From Acanthamoeba sp. SK_2022b (Eukaryota; Discosea; Longamoebia; Acanthamoebidae), in NCBI GenBank assembly GCA_027943245.1, contig JANDJZ010000305.1:1-58299 (forward strand): a stretch of DNA of 58,299 bases, read 5' to 3'. Numbering within the stretch: position 1 is the first letter of the stretch; the number at the start of each line of letters is the position of its first letter. The notes below the pieces were generated by a model. It worked only from the letters and a program-made list of their open reading frames with translations, did not search any database and had not been told where the DNA came from. The translations under genes were made by a program, and so were the position numbers. Shown here one piece after another: positions 1 through 10,217 of this stretch.

Positions 1-36
1 AGCGACCTCAACGCCCCGCTCGAGGCGCGCCGCTGA
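1..36 (+). CDS. 3' end of an upstream gene (partial)
   Basis: Frame 1 reads eleven codons ending in TGA at 34-36 (last residues PLEARR). Codon composition is GC-rich and coding-like, and AATAAA, a possible polyadenylation signal, follows at about 102-107. This fits the tail of a + strand gene that begins left of the window. No function can be given. The following stretch up to 276 is T-rich 3'-flanking DNA shared with the convergent gene ending at 277. Confidence 0.4.
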   Translation, partial: SDLNAPLEARR

Positions 37-276
37 ACTCTACCCCAACAATCACGGACTGCATGTGGCTGCACGTGTAGCAGGGTCTACACACGTGTTG
101 GTAATAAAGCAGCGCGTTCCATGTAGTCTCCTCTACGCGTCATCCAACGCGTTGCTGTTTTTTTTTTTTTTTTTTTACTTTTTACTTTACTTTTTTTTAC
201 TTTTTACTTATTATTTATTTATTTTAAATACACAAGTTGTGGACCATGGCCAGGAACACACGCGAAGAGAGGGCGC

Positions 277-2816
277 TCACTGGCCCGCCTCGCATTCCCG
301 GTACTCGTCCATCAACTCCCCCACCCGTACAACCTGGAGAGAGAGAAGCCAGCCTCCAAAGGGAGAGGGAGGGGAGTCGTGAGCAAGGGATAAACACGAT
401 GCATAGATGAAGATGACGACGACGACGATGGCAAACGACGACGGGCGAGCAAGACGCACCCCCACAAGTACAGCTTGCGCCGGAACATGGCATCAAAGAG
501 CCCGCACGACGCCTCGAACGCGTGCCGCACGCTGGTCGAGTTGGAAACGAGCGTGGCACTGCCCCGCGGCAGTCCCCCCTCCACGGGCGCGCCCTTGGCC
601 GCACCGCTCCCTGCCTCTTCCTCCTGTTCCTCCCCCTCCTCCTCATTATCGTCACCGAGCCGGCAGTCGGGCCGCTCGTGCCATCGACCGAAGGAGTGCT
701 TGGCATTGTCGCCATTCCATGGCACATGCCACGGCACCCGCTCTTCGGCCAAAGGGGTCGGCCCGCCGACGCTCGCCCGCGCCTGCGCCCCCATGAGCTC
801 CCCGAGCGGCCGCAGGTATCGCGCCTCGTATTCGTCGCTGCTGCCATTGTTCTCGAGCAGGACATGAGCGTGGGAGGCCAGCACGCGGCCCGCGGTCCAC
901 TGCGCCCGGGGGGCCAGCGTGTTGTTGTCGAGGTAGAGGGCCTCCACCGCGTCGCGCGGCGTCACGAGCGCCGGCGGCCACGAGGGCACGCAGTTGAGCG
1001 AGAGGAAGCGGAGGCTCGGGCGTGGCACGAGCGACTCGGCGAGGCCCCGGAGCGACGTCGGCGCGTAGTTGCCCTGACGCGTGGCGAACCGCATGGAATG
1101 CGTGACCTACGACGAGGGCGCCGGGCGATGAGCCGGTCGCGTAGTGGGAAGGGGAGGGGTGAGGGGAGGGGGGAGGGGCGTACCCCGGCAAAGGCACGGG
1201 CGATGAAGTCGGTTGGCTTCTCTGAAGACTCGCAGAGGTCCAGGACGCGCTGCAAAGAGGGGCCTCTACAGTCAGCAGAGCGTGTAGAGGAAGGGGGGGG
1301 GGGAGCGCGAGAACCTTTACGCTGACGTAGAAGCACAGATCCGCGTTCTCGGTCAGCTGGCCCAGCGTGAGCATTACGTTATCTTTTACAGGGAGTGGGA
1401 GGAGGGGTGTGAGCGAGCGACTCTACGCGAGTAGAGGTGAGGGGGAAGCTGAGCCTGCGTACAGGGATGGAGAATCTCCGAGTGGATGGGCGTAGCGGAG
1501 TAGGGGAGAACGGACAGGGTCGAGGTGAGACAGTCGGGGAGATCGTCACGCAGGCGATTCAACAGCAACGTGGTGAACCCACCGCCACAGGCACCTGCGC
1601 TCCCACGCCGCGTCTCAATAAGAACGTTGTTGCTCCGACCACAGAGCCACGCACGCATCACACACAATACTACCGGCAGTGGAGATCATGTGGCGTATGT
1701 ATACGCGTACCTGCTACGTCGTGGTAGAACTGCAGGCCTTGAATAGTGTCTGCGCGCTCTACTTCCATCCTGTTTTTTTTATTATTTTATTTATTTTTAT
1801 TTGTTTGTTTGTTTGTTGCAGAGGAGGAAGCTTGGCTGAACGTTACCTGACCAGGTCCAGCACGGCGTCGAGCGACTCGGCGCCCTCCCTGTAGTGACCC
1901 CGGCCCCAAAAGCCACGAATCGATTCAGGCGTGTGGTAGCAGCTGCGCGTAGAGACCGAATAACGCCCCTCCCCACATATCCTTTAGCTGCCACTCCTTT
2001 CTCTCTCTCTCTCTCCACGGCCTCTGAGGGGGGAGGGTCGTCGACTACGCACTTGGCGGGGTCGAACAGGGGGCTGGCGGGGTACAGCGAGGTCCACCAG
2101 CCATTCGTCTCCAAGTCGGCGAAGACGGCGCGGGCCACGACAGGCGGGCCGTCGGGTCGATGGTTCACTTCTCTGAAGTGCGAGCCGAGGCCGTGGAAGG
2201 CGCGCGGCGGTATCTTGTTGCTGACCGCCAAGCTTGCTGGCCGGTGCGCGTCGGCTGCCGTTGTGGTGGGGACGAGCAAGTCGTGCTCGATCGCCACCTG
2301 CTCCAAGTAGGCCGCCAGCAATTCCTGGCCTGCCTCAGCCATTTAGCGATTTTATTTTTAACCTGTTAAACAAATAAACAAAGAAATAATTTTAATACAT
2401 AATTTCGTTCACACTTGCAAATAATAATACCTTTCATATACAACTAAACAGCATCATCATCATCATCATCATCATCATCATAATAATAATAATAATAATA
2501 ATAAAACATTACCTATGCTTCCGGTGGCGATATGAACAAGAGGAGAGGGCTCACAGGGGCCGGGCGGAGGGCGACGGCGAGAGAGGAGGGCCCACTGGCG
2601 GGCGATAGCTGCGGCACAGATGGGCGAAAAGGAGGGACCCGCCAACGGGTCAGACCCAGCCGCGCAGTCACTGCCCAGAAGGAGGGCGGAGAAGGCGCGA
2701 CAAACGAGGGCAAGCCGCATCACGTTGTAGAGGGGCGCGAGGTGCGTCTGCTGCAGCACGTGCAACCATACCTCGGCCGGGAGCAGGTCCAGCGCATCCT
2801 TTGCCTCCCCGTCCAT
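277..2816 (-). CDS. F-box plus divergent tubulin-superfamily domain fusion
   Basis: Exon 1 (2513-2816) encodes an F-box: the stretch LLPAEVWLHVLQQ, then NVMRLALVCRAF. Its end (LVHIATGSIG) joins in phase 1 to an exon starting at 2329 (QELLAAYLEQ, then IEHDLL). The join matches the tubulin N-terminus (IVHIxxGQxGNQ...EHGI). Further tubulin landmarks follow in order: ARAVFADLE, FDPAKC, RGHYREGAESLDAVLDLVR, IQGLQFYHDVAG joined to GACGGGFTTLLLNRL (the GGGTGSG loop, degenerate as GGACGGG with Thr replaced by Cys), LTLGQLTENADLCFYVS, VLDLCESSEKPT, LVPRPSLRFLSLNCVP, and a C-terminal TLVSNSTSVRHAFE then FRRKLYLW and VGELMDEYRE. An acidic insert precedes the last block. Several middle splice sites are approximate. 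An F-box normally recruits targets to SCF ubiquitin ligases; GTP binding is doubtful given the loop. An upstream ATG at 2885 would add about 23 residues. Confidence 0.8.
2451..2504. repeat. (CAT)n followed by (AAT)n microsatellite
   Basis: About ten CAT units run directly into about eight AAT units. The tract lies in intron 1 of the F-box-tubulin gene, close to the donor site at 2512. Confidence 0.9.
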
Positions 2817-2836
2817 TGCTCGGAAAGCACAATTTC

Positions 2837-2943
2837 CCTCGTCTTTTCTTTTTGATCTTATTGAACCAAGGAAGAAATTGCTCATTTCACTCGTCTTTTC
2901 TTTTCTGATCCAATCGAGCCAAGGAAGAAATGGCGCATTTCAC
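2837..2943. repeat. ~52-bp tandem duplication in a divergent promoter
   Basis: Two adjacent copies, roughly 2839-2889 and 2892-2943, each run CTCGTCTTTTCTTTT, GATC, GA(A/G)CCAAGGAAGAAAT, G, CATTTC. They differ by a handful of bases. The copies sit between the start codons of the F-box-tubulin gene (-) and the PRXL2-like gene (+). Confidence 0.8.
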
Positions 2944-2993
2944 CGGAATGGCCATCTCGAAATGCGTGTTTGTGCGTGGTGTATGCTCACGCC

Positions 2994-3912
2994 ATGGCAA
3001 AGAATACGCACCGCTGCAGCTGCATAAAGTTCTCATCTGCGCTTCTCGCTGTAGCACTTGCTCTACTCGTCTTGGTTCTCTACGACCCCTACACTCTCAC
3101 CAAATTCGTCGATTCCCAATTCGCGAGTAGCGACACTGCCATCGAACAAATGAGGAAGCAAAACATCGTGTTCAATCAGCTGAAGGACATCCCGCTCGGC
3201 GCTCTCGACGGCAAGTCAACGAGCACGCTCGCGCAGGTGTGCGAAGGTCGCCAAGGCGTCGTGCTCAGTATGCTACGTCGCTTTGGCTGCGTGCTGTGCC
3301 GCGACGGCGCGGCTCAGCTGTCCACAATCAAGCCCGACCTAGATGCACTGAACGTGGCCCTCGTAGGCGTGGCGCCCGAGCATCTTGGCCAGGACGAGTT
3401 CACCCAGGATGGCTACTTCAAGGGTGCGCTCTTCGTCGATGAGCCTCGAACCCTCTATAAGGCCCTCCACGTACGTAGCGCCTGCTGCCGTATCCCTGTG
3501 GCGTGTAGGGCGTACTGACCGTCCTGTGGCCACGCTGATGCAGACCACCCGTGCCTCGATCTTCTCACTCATGCGGCCCTCGGTGTGGAAGGCCGCCTCC
3601 GAGGCCAAGTCACGAGGCAAGGAGGGCAACCTGAAGGGCGATGGCCTGTACGTAATCCCACAGCACAGCACAGCACAGCACAGCACAGCACAGCACAGCA
3701 CAGCACAGCACAGCACAGCACAGCACAGCACAGCACTAACGTTGTGTGTCGTTTTGGCGCTCTCCAGTCAGCTCGGCGGCACGTTCGTGTTCGACTGCAC
3801 CAGCGGAGAGGTGCTCTTCGCACACTACCAGGAACACTTTGGGGACCACCCCGACCCGCACGATGTCCTCAAGGCCGTCAAGGACCACTTCTCCACTACC
3901 CAGCAGCATTAG
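2994..3912 (+). CDS. PRXL2/AhpC-TSA thioredoxin-fold protein, membrane-anchored
   Basis: Exons 2994-3470, 3544-3647 and 3768-3912 join in phase to 241 residues. The start ATG has a strong context (gccATGG). Residues about 12-35 form a hydrophobic anchor or signal (ALLAVALALLVLVLY). The catalytic-type motif FGCVLC (CxxC) lies near residue 100, followed by the KPDLDALNVALVGV, YFKGALFVDE and NLKGDGLQLGGTFVF blocks typical of peroxiredoxin-like 2 (FAM213) proteins, a family that includes prostamide/PGF synthase. It probably acts as a membrane-associated redox protein; the substrate cannot be read from the sequence. Intron 2 is almost entirely a CACAG microsatellite. Confidence 0.85.
3659..3738. 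repeat. (CACAG)n microsatellite
   Basis: About sixteen CACAG units fill most of intron 2 of the PRXL2-like gene, starting about 10 nt after the GTACGT donor. Confidence 0.95.
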
Positions 3913-4280
3913 CTCCCTCCCTTTGCTCTAGCATTTTCTCTTGAGGCCCACAAGCTGTGTACAGACACTACTACTACTACAAGTTTTGGACCACCATCAT
4001 GTAGTGTTTATTATTTATTTATTTATTTAAATTGCATTTTTCCTGGGCAGCCACAAGAACGTCCGCACGTGCAACCGTCGAAAGAAAGAATTTGTGAGTT
4101 GGTGGAAGAGCAAGTTTTGATCGAAAATGAGGGTCTGTCACAAACTTATCCCAACCAGGTGTGACAGTCAGGTTAGACTGAATGAGTCTCTTGTTTCCAT
4201 CTAACCTCTCCAACCCAATCGCCATGGTGGTGTCGCTCAACACTGAGGCATACCAGCCCAATCAGCCAAAGTGCCTCACC
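3913..4280. other. intergenic region, no gene seen
   Basis: It holds the 3' flank of the PRXL2-like gene and AT-rich sequence. An 80-codon open frame on the minus strand (4019-4261) resembles nothing I recognise and has no supporting signals. Confidence 0.5.
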
Positions 4281-4282
4281 CC

Positions 4283-4290
4283 ATAAAAGG
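4283..4290 (+). promoter_or_regulatory. TATA-like box ATAAAAGG
   Basis: ATAAAAGG lies about 80 bp upstream of the ATG at 4366, with a short pyrimidine/CA-rich leader between. It is a good TATA match, and it survives although the reading frame downstream is broken. Confidence 0.5.
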
Positions 4291-4365
4291 CTGAGCTCCC
4301 AGCCATCATCACTCACTCTCTACAACAGCTCCAGCAAACCACCTAACCACCAACAGCCTTCAACA

Positions 4366-4906
4366 ATGGCATACAGCCCGCCGCTACTACTTGTGCTGAC
4401 CGTGGCCCTTGTTGCTGCTCCAACTGCTCTGGCCACTGGAACCTTCTACGACACCACCTGCAATGAGGTGCCCTCCACTGCTGCTGGCCTGGCCAGGCTG
4501 GAGCCCATCAAGGCCTCCAATCTCAGTACCTTCAACTGCATGGGCTCCTTCACCTACTATGATCCTGCCACTGCACACATGGTCTTGTTGATTGACCTTA
4601 GTGGTTGCTGGATCACCTGCAGCTACGCTCTTGGTCCTGATGTTGCTGCTGGCCATCTATGAGTATGGCAATGCTCTGCCTGGTTGCTTGGAGCAGGGCA
4701 CCTGCCTGCACTACAATTGGATTGAGGATGACGCAAATGTGACATAGTTGATTGAATTTGGCCAGAATGTGGGCTTCATGCAATGTGACCTGCTGTACCT
4801 GCGCATGACTGACAGGAGCCTCATGCACCACCAGTTGTTTTACCAAGCGTCTGAATTGAAGAATGAGCTCATTGTCATCCACAAGTTCTTGGAGGAGGGC
4901 TACTGA
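4366..4906 (+). pseudogene. secreted-protein gene, frameshifted and with an internal stop
   Basis: The frame opens with a clear signal peptide (PPLLLVLTVALVAAPTALA) and a short Cys-containing segment (FYDTTCNEVPS, then FNCMGSFTYYDP), ending at codon 98. A second frame takes over (LLVLMLLLAIYEYGNALPG, then CLHYNWIEDDANVT), meets TAG near 4746, and continues open to TGA at 4904-4906 (VIHKFLEEGY). Two disablements in a row suggest a decayed gene. A 22-nt GT...AG segment could formally restore the first frame but is too short to be a credible intron and would not remove the stop. Family unknown. Confidence 0.5.
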
Positions 4907-5241
4907 TGGTAGAGCTGCAAGTCTTGTAGAAGCTCTTGCACCTCCAGTTGTGACAATTTCCTCTTTTTCATAATACACTTTTAAAGACAAAGCACATGCC
5001 TCAAAGTTGAGCAGATTACAACCCCAATGCAGCATAGCAAAATAGATCATCACTCCTGCCCTCCATATGATTGATAGATCGCCCTTTCCTTAACTCCAGG
5101 TGACCATCAGTATCACAAAAGCCTCCAAGATGTGTCTCAACTCCAAACAACAGCACCCTGTTGGGCGCCACACCACAGGTTAGCAATACAAGAAATGTTG
5201 CCAAGGTAAGGTGTTTTTATAAACTGTGTAGTTGTTTGCTT
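4907..5241. other. non-coding remainder of the decayed segment
   Basis: The sequence is less GC-rich than flanking genes and has no convincing open frame. It separates the secreted-protein pseudogene from the truncated U-box-gene copy. Confidence 0.4.
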
Positions 5242-5992
5242 TCATTCTTTGCTGATGGGCCAGTTCCAAAGCTGGAGGTGCATGGTGTGCAGGGTCCTGG
5301 CTTGTGACTCAATGCCTCTTTCCTCCACAATGAGGTTGTTCACCTCCTTCTTGAGCATCTTGGTGATTCCAATCATCTCCTTAATGGCCTTCTGCTCCTC
5401 CTTCATCTGCTCTTTCATGACGACCATCTCCAGTTCTTTGGTGAGGCTGTCCTTTCTATGCTGCTCCTTGGATGGCTTCTTCACCCTCATGGTCATGGAC
5501 ACCAGCACCTGGCGTTCATAGAGGAGCTGCTGCTTGGCTGATGTGGCTCCTCCAGCCAACTGGTGGATGCGATCTGCTCAGCATGAGTATGTGTGTATGC
5601 TTTACAAATACAAGAGCAAGAGTAGGAAGGACCCACCTTCAATGGCAGTGATGTGGTGCAGGAGTGACTCCTTATGTTCTTGTACCTGCTGCAGGCTGTT
5701 GGCAACGTTGACCCCAGCTGACTGCTGCTCCTCAAGCTTGGCCTGGTTGCGCCTCAGCTTCTGAAGGTTGTCAAAGATGAGGTCCTTCTCCTCCTGGAGG
5801 TAGCTCAGCTCACTTGCGCTGTTGCACTGGTTCTCCTTGCATGCTTGCACTTGCTTGCTGGCCCTCCTTCTGACTTGCTTTGCTGTCTCCCAGTCTTGGT
5901 TTTGTAGGCAACGCCACCACTTCATCTGCTTGTGTCAGGTGTTGTTGGGCACCAGCAAGGAGCTTGGGCCCAGCTCCACCCCTGTCATGGGG
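5242..5992 (-). pseudogene. truncated copy of the U-box/coiled-coil gene (exons 2 to part of 6)
   Basis: The translation follows the intact gene at 6539-9584 block by block. SPMTGVELGP...KQMKWW corresponds to SPVTGEPLVG...KQIKWW with equal spacing; ELSYLQEEKDLIFDNLQKLR corresponds to ELVYLEEELALIIDNLQKLR; DRIHQLAGGAT corresponds to DRLYQLHGAAT; then a diverged coiled coil. A TGA at 5935-5937 interrupts the frame where the intact gene has Arg. The copy stops at 5242, so the WD40 half is missing. Of the introns, only the phase-1 intron before DRI is kept; the positions corresponding to introns 2, 3 and 5 are uninterrupted. The acceptor of intron 1 is also conserved. Confidence 0.8.
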
Positions 5993-6113
5993 CTGAGCAC
6001 AAGAAAGAGGCAGAGTGAGTGATCTTCTTCCTTGCCCAGTTGATTGAACACAAGAGATGTTGCCACAATCACAACAAAGCTTACTTGCAAGCAGTTTAAC
6101 ATGGAGTAGAAAG

Positions 6114-6269
6114 ATGACTGCCCTCAAACTGCTCAATGTACCACCAGAGTTCTTGTGCCCCATTTTGGGAGAACTCATGGAGAAGCCTGAGCTCACTGAG
6201 GATGGCTACACATATGACAGACAGTCCCTCCTGTGCTGCCTGGCCACTTACACCACCAGGTTGCCTTGA
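6114..6269 (+). pseudogene. orphan inverted exon 1 (U-box) of the same copy
   Basis: ATG at 6114 opens VPPEFLCPILGELMEKP and EDGYTYDRQSLL, a recognisable U-box matching IPPELRCPITGELMEEP and EDGHTYDKKNLA of the intact gene. The exon ends at 6259 with AG|GTTGCC, exactly the donor position and phase 2 of intron 1 in the intact gene; reading through gives a stop ten bases later. It lies head-to-head with the rest of the copy (5242-5992, minus strand), so exon 1 has been flipped or inserted independently. It could still be transcribed as a short U-box peptide. Confidence 0.7.
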
Positions 6270-6538
6270 CAATTCATGAACTCTTTCTTTAAAACAGCTC
6301 CTTCCTTATCCATCATGCATCTGTTATGATGCACCATCTCTATATTTCTGTTGGTCACAACTAATATTTGAAATAAACTCATGTATATTTATTTTGTCAT
6401 CTATTTAATCATTAATTGCCGCTTATCTGGCGGCATACACCGCCAGCATCTCTTGTTGTTGGTGGTGTTGGGTTTGTTGTTTTGTTGTTGTTTTTACAAT
6501 CACCTTTCCTCTGTCCCAATATCTATCTGTGTCCATTA

Positions 6539-6658
6539 CTACTCCCTGCGCACGGGGAAGTTCCACACCTTGAGGGCCTTGTCCCAGCCGCAGCTCACCA
6601 GACGACCCGAAGGCAGCAGGGTCATGCTCACCACGTCCTGCCATTTTCTCTCTTCCAT

Positions 6659-6718
<60 letters not shown>

Positions 6719-8508
6719 CCCGACGCCAAAGGGGGTGGATTGGGGGGGCGCACCTTGGCGTGGGCCTCTTCGATGGTGTACACGAGGGTGCCGCTGTTGA
6801 CGTGCCAGAGTCGAATGCTCTTGTCCTTGGAGCCCGAGGCGAGAAAACCGTCGCGAAGCACCTGGAGCGTGCGGATGGTGTCCGTGTGGCCGTGCAGCAG
6901 CTTCATGCACTCGCCCGTGTCCACGTCCCATATGCGCAGCGTGTGGTCCTGCGACCCCGTCGCCAGGCGGCCTGTACCCCCCCCCACACATCCACCTCAC
7001 ACTGTCAGCCCCCTCCCCCCTCCACCACCACCACCGATTGATTGGTTGATTGGTTGGTTGGTTGGTTGGCGAGATCGGCGTGTACCGTCGAGGAGCACGG
7101 CGAGGCACTCGACGGGCTTGTCGTGGCCAAAGAGCATGCGGCCGCAGCGCATGCCGCCTCGGCTGCCGTCGCCCTCCCAGATGCGCACGACTCGGTCGTC
7201 GCCCGCCGAGACGATGCGGCCGTCGGGCAGCACGCCGAGGGCGCGCACCTTGCCCTGATGGCCCTCGAGGATGGCGAGGCAGGCCCCGGTGTCGGGATCC
7301 CACAGCCGGATGGTGGCGTCCCACGACGCCGACACGAGCTCGCCCTCGGGCAGCACGGCTAACCGGAACACGGCGTCCTTGTGGCCCGTCATGGTGGCCT
7401 TGTGCTTGCCGTTCTTGGCCGTCCACAGGCTGATCCCGCCGTCCCACGACCCCGAGGCGATGCACGGCACGCCCTTCCTCATCACCACTGCACTCGCCCG
7501 CCCATCTCCAGTCAGCTTTGTGTTGTGTTGTGTTGTGTTGTGTTGTGTTGTGTTGTGTTGTGTTGTGTTGTGTTGTGTTGTGTTGTGTGTCGATAGAAGA
7601 GGCGAGGGGGTCACCTTGGAGGGCCCAGACGGCCTTGGAGTGGGCCTTGATCTTCTCGGGCCGAGCACGCTGGGTCTTGGGGTTCCAGATGTAGATGCAC
7701 GCGTCGTCGGCCCCGCTGGCCAGCCTCCCTGTGCGTTGGCCCACCGCGCGCCGTTCGTCAACCAATCGTAACCACAAGCCGCGAGCCGACAGAGGCAGCA
7801 GAGTAGATAGAGACAGAGTGAGAGAGATGAGCGCGACAGTATACCATCGGGAGTGGTGAGCACGACGTTGATCTCGTCGCGGTGGGCGTTGAGGCGCTTG
7901 GACGAGGGGACAAAGTCGCCGAGGATGTCCTGCTGGAGCTCCTCGAGGTCGGTCTGGTTGGCAAAGGCGAGCCGCTCGAGGTCGTGGGCGGTAGTCCAGC
8001 TGCGCAGGCTGCTGGCCTCGCTCCGCTCGCTTCGGTCGGAGCTGTTGGACATGGCCCCGATGGAGCGCTCGCTGAGCTGCTTCTGGAGGATCTCCGACGG
8101 CTGGAAGCTCGCGAGGTCGCTCTTGGTGGGGCCGTCGCGGGTGTCGCTGGCGTCCTCGGGCTGGTCGCCCTCGGTGGGGCACTCGCTGCTGCCCTCCCAC
8201 AGCTCCTCGACCTCGTCGATGACCTGTCGCCGCGTGCCGGTCTTCTTCATCGCGCGGATGCCCACCGCCTTCTGGCCGATGGCCTCGTCCTCGGCCACGA
8301 GGGCGTTGAGCTCCTTCTCGAGGGTGTCGATGATCTTGAGGAAGTCCTTCAGCTGCTTCTTGTCCTCCTTGGCTTCCTTCTTCTCGTCCTTGGGCAGCAC
8401 CGGCGTGCCTCGCCTGAACAGGGGCTTGTTCTTGACCTTCTTGCTCTTCAGCTCCAGCGACGTCAGCACCTGCGCTCCCCGCCCCCACGCCACATCGTTC
8501 TTGTGTCA

Positions 8509-8590
<82 letters not shown>

Positions 8591-9584
8591 CATGCGCGCA
8601 TGTGAGAGACGTCAAATAATACCAGCTTCTGGTAGGTGAGTTGGCTCTGTGCCAAGGTGGCGGCGCCGTGCAGCTGGTAGAGGCGATCTGCCAAAAAAAG
8701 GTGTAACAAAGGTCAGTGTCGTTGGCCGCAAGGACTTCACGCTTGCACGGCCTGCCTGCGGGGCGCACCTTCGACGGCCGCTTCCTGGCGCAGCAGGGAC
8801 TCCTTGGTCTCCTCGATCTCCCGCAGCTTCTCGGCCACGCGGCTCGTCTGTCGCACCGTTTCCAGCTTCTGCTGGTTGCGCCTGGGGAGGAAGGGGAGTT
8901 TGTGAGTCGGAGCGCGCGTGGCCACTGGGGGGAAATGCGCACCTGAGCTTCTGGAGGTTGTCGATGATGAGCGCCAGCTCCTCCTCGAGGTAGACCAGTT
9001 CATTGGCGCCGTTCTTGTGGCCCTCCTTGCAGGCACGCACTTGCTCGCCGATACGCCGCAGGGTCAAGGGCTGTGGTGTTTGCGTGTGGTTGGCGAGGAG
9101 AGATAGAGAGAGAGAGAGAAAAGGGGGAAGAAATTGAAGGCGGCGTTGGTAGCCAACGGTCGCGAGCACACAACGAAAAGGCCCTTTTGCGCACACTGAA
9201 GACATGTGACGTGCGCGTACCACTTCCTTGACGTCGTAGGCTCCCGCTTCCAGGGTGCGCCACCACTTGATCTGCTTGAGGCGGGTGGTGTTGAGCACCT
9301 GCACCACAACGCCCACCAGCGGTTCGCCAGTGACCGGGCTGCCGCCACGATGTACAAGATTTAGAAGATTTGAAAAAGGCCCGGCGAAGTAGTTGGCGAG
9401 GTTGGGATTTGGGGGGGGGGGCACACCTGGCTTTGTTGGTCTCCAAGTAGTGGGCGAGATTCTTTTTGTCATAGGTGTGGCCGTCTTCGGCAATTATGGG
9501 CTCTTCCATGAGCTCGCCCGTGATGGGGCACCGCAGCTCGGGGGGGATGGTGAGCTGGAACGACTCATCTGGGTCGTACGACAT
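6539..9584 (-). CDS. U-box / coiled-coil / WD40 E3 ubiquitin ligase
   Basis: Ten exons join in phase to 679 residues: 9427-9584, 9221-9338, 8943-9070, 8769-8881, 8623-8687, 8469-7845, 7728-7615, 7487-7086, 6971-6754 and 6637-6539. Residues about 10-80 form a U-box (LRCPITGELMEEP, then AEDGHTYDKKNLAHYL). Residues about 100-260 are charged coiled coil, followed by an acidic and Ser-rich linker. From about residue 400 WD repeats follow (GSWDGGISLW, SASWDATIRLWD, SAGDDRVVRIWE, GSQDHTLRIWD, GSKDKSIRLWH, CGWDKALKVWN). U-box domains bind E2 enzymes and WD40 propellers usually bind substrates. The layout resembles Prp19, but the linker is longer and I see no clear Prp19 signature, so the specific pathway is open. 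Confidence 0.9.
6660..6716. repeat. (CA)n microsatellite
   Basis: About 28 CA units fill the last intron of the U-box/WD40 gene. Confidence 0.95.
7520..7589. repeat. (TTGTG)n microsatellite
   Basis: About fourteen TTGTG units lie in intron 7 of the U-box/WD40 gene, between the exons ending at 7615 and starting at 7487. Confidence 0.95.
8511..8589. repeat. (GCAC)n to (CA)n compound microsatellite
   Basis: About ten GCAC units pass directly into about 18 CA units, within intron 5 of the U-box/WD40 gene. Confidence 0.95.
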
Positions 9585-10217
9585 CTTTTCTCCCTCTTCC
9601 TCTTATGCCTCGTACGTTCAACAAAGTCGCTTTCTTCTACTACTCGACCGGCCGGTGCTCTGCTTTGACCGCGTCTACTCCGTTCGTATGACGATGTAGC
9701 GGGCCTGCTTCCTTCGGGGAACGGAGCAGATGCAGTTACGAGCACTTGTTCCGCTTGTTCCTTCCTCGTGTTCCCGCGTCTCCCTTTTGGACTGGGCTTT
9801 GCTTCCTACGCAAAAAGGCGCGAGTCTGCGTCGGTGGGCGAAGGGGCAGCGCAACTGGTTGAGAGATGTCTCGCTGCAGGGTTTGAAGGAGGAGGAGGAG
9901 GAGGAGACGCCGTCCGCAGAGTTTGAAGGAGGAGGGGAGGGTGGGAGGTCGGTTCCCCTACAACCGATCGGGCAACACTAAGAGGCCAAAGAAGCGCCAG
10001 CGCACGGCGTAGCCTTGGCGTCCAACTCGTCCCAGCAACATCTTCCCGCGCCGCGAACAAATTCAAACTGGTGTTTCTGGGAACCTTTTCCTTTTCTGGT
10101 TATATTTGGCGACAAAATTTCCTTTTTAGACGTAGAAGACGAATGGCACGGGGAGCTATGTCCAGAAAGAAGCCAAAGGAAGATAGGCAGAAAGCGATGA
10201 CGCAGGCCAGGCCACAC
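9585..10217. other. intergenic region, no gene seen
   Basis: It contains the 5' flank of the U-box/WD40 gene (minus strand) and the 3' flank of FANCE (minus strand). A short purine-rich (GGA)n stretch lies at about 9887-9945. Open frames here have no family resemblance. Confidence 0.5.

Noticed and set aside
4019..4261. 80-codon minus-strand frame upstream of the secreted-protein pseudogene
   Set aside because: No recognisable domain, no promoter or splice context, and it overlaps the presumed promoter of the + strand gene.
6423..8593. Open frames rich in Cys-Val or His-Thr runs over the CA microsatellites
   Set aside because: They are translations of dinucleotide repeats inside introns of the U-box/WD40 gene; the same applies at 11.5, 19.8, 32.4 and 54.3 kb.
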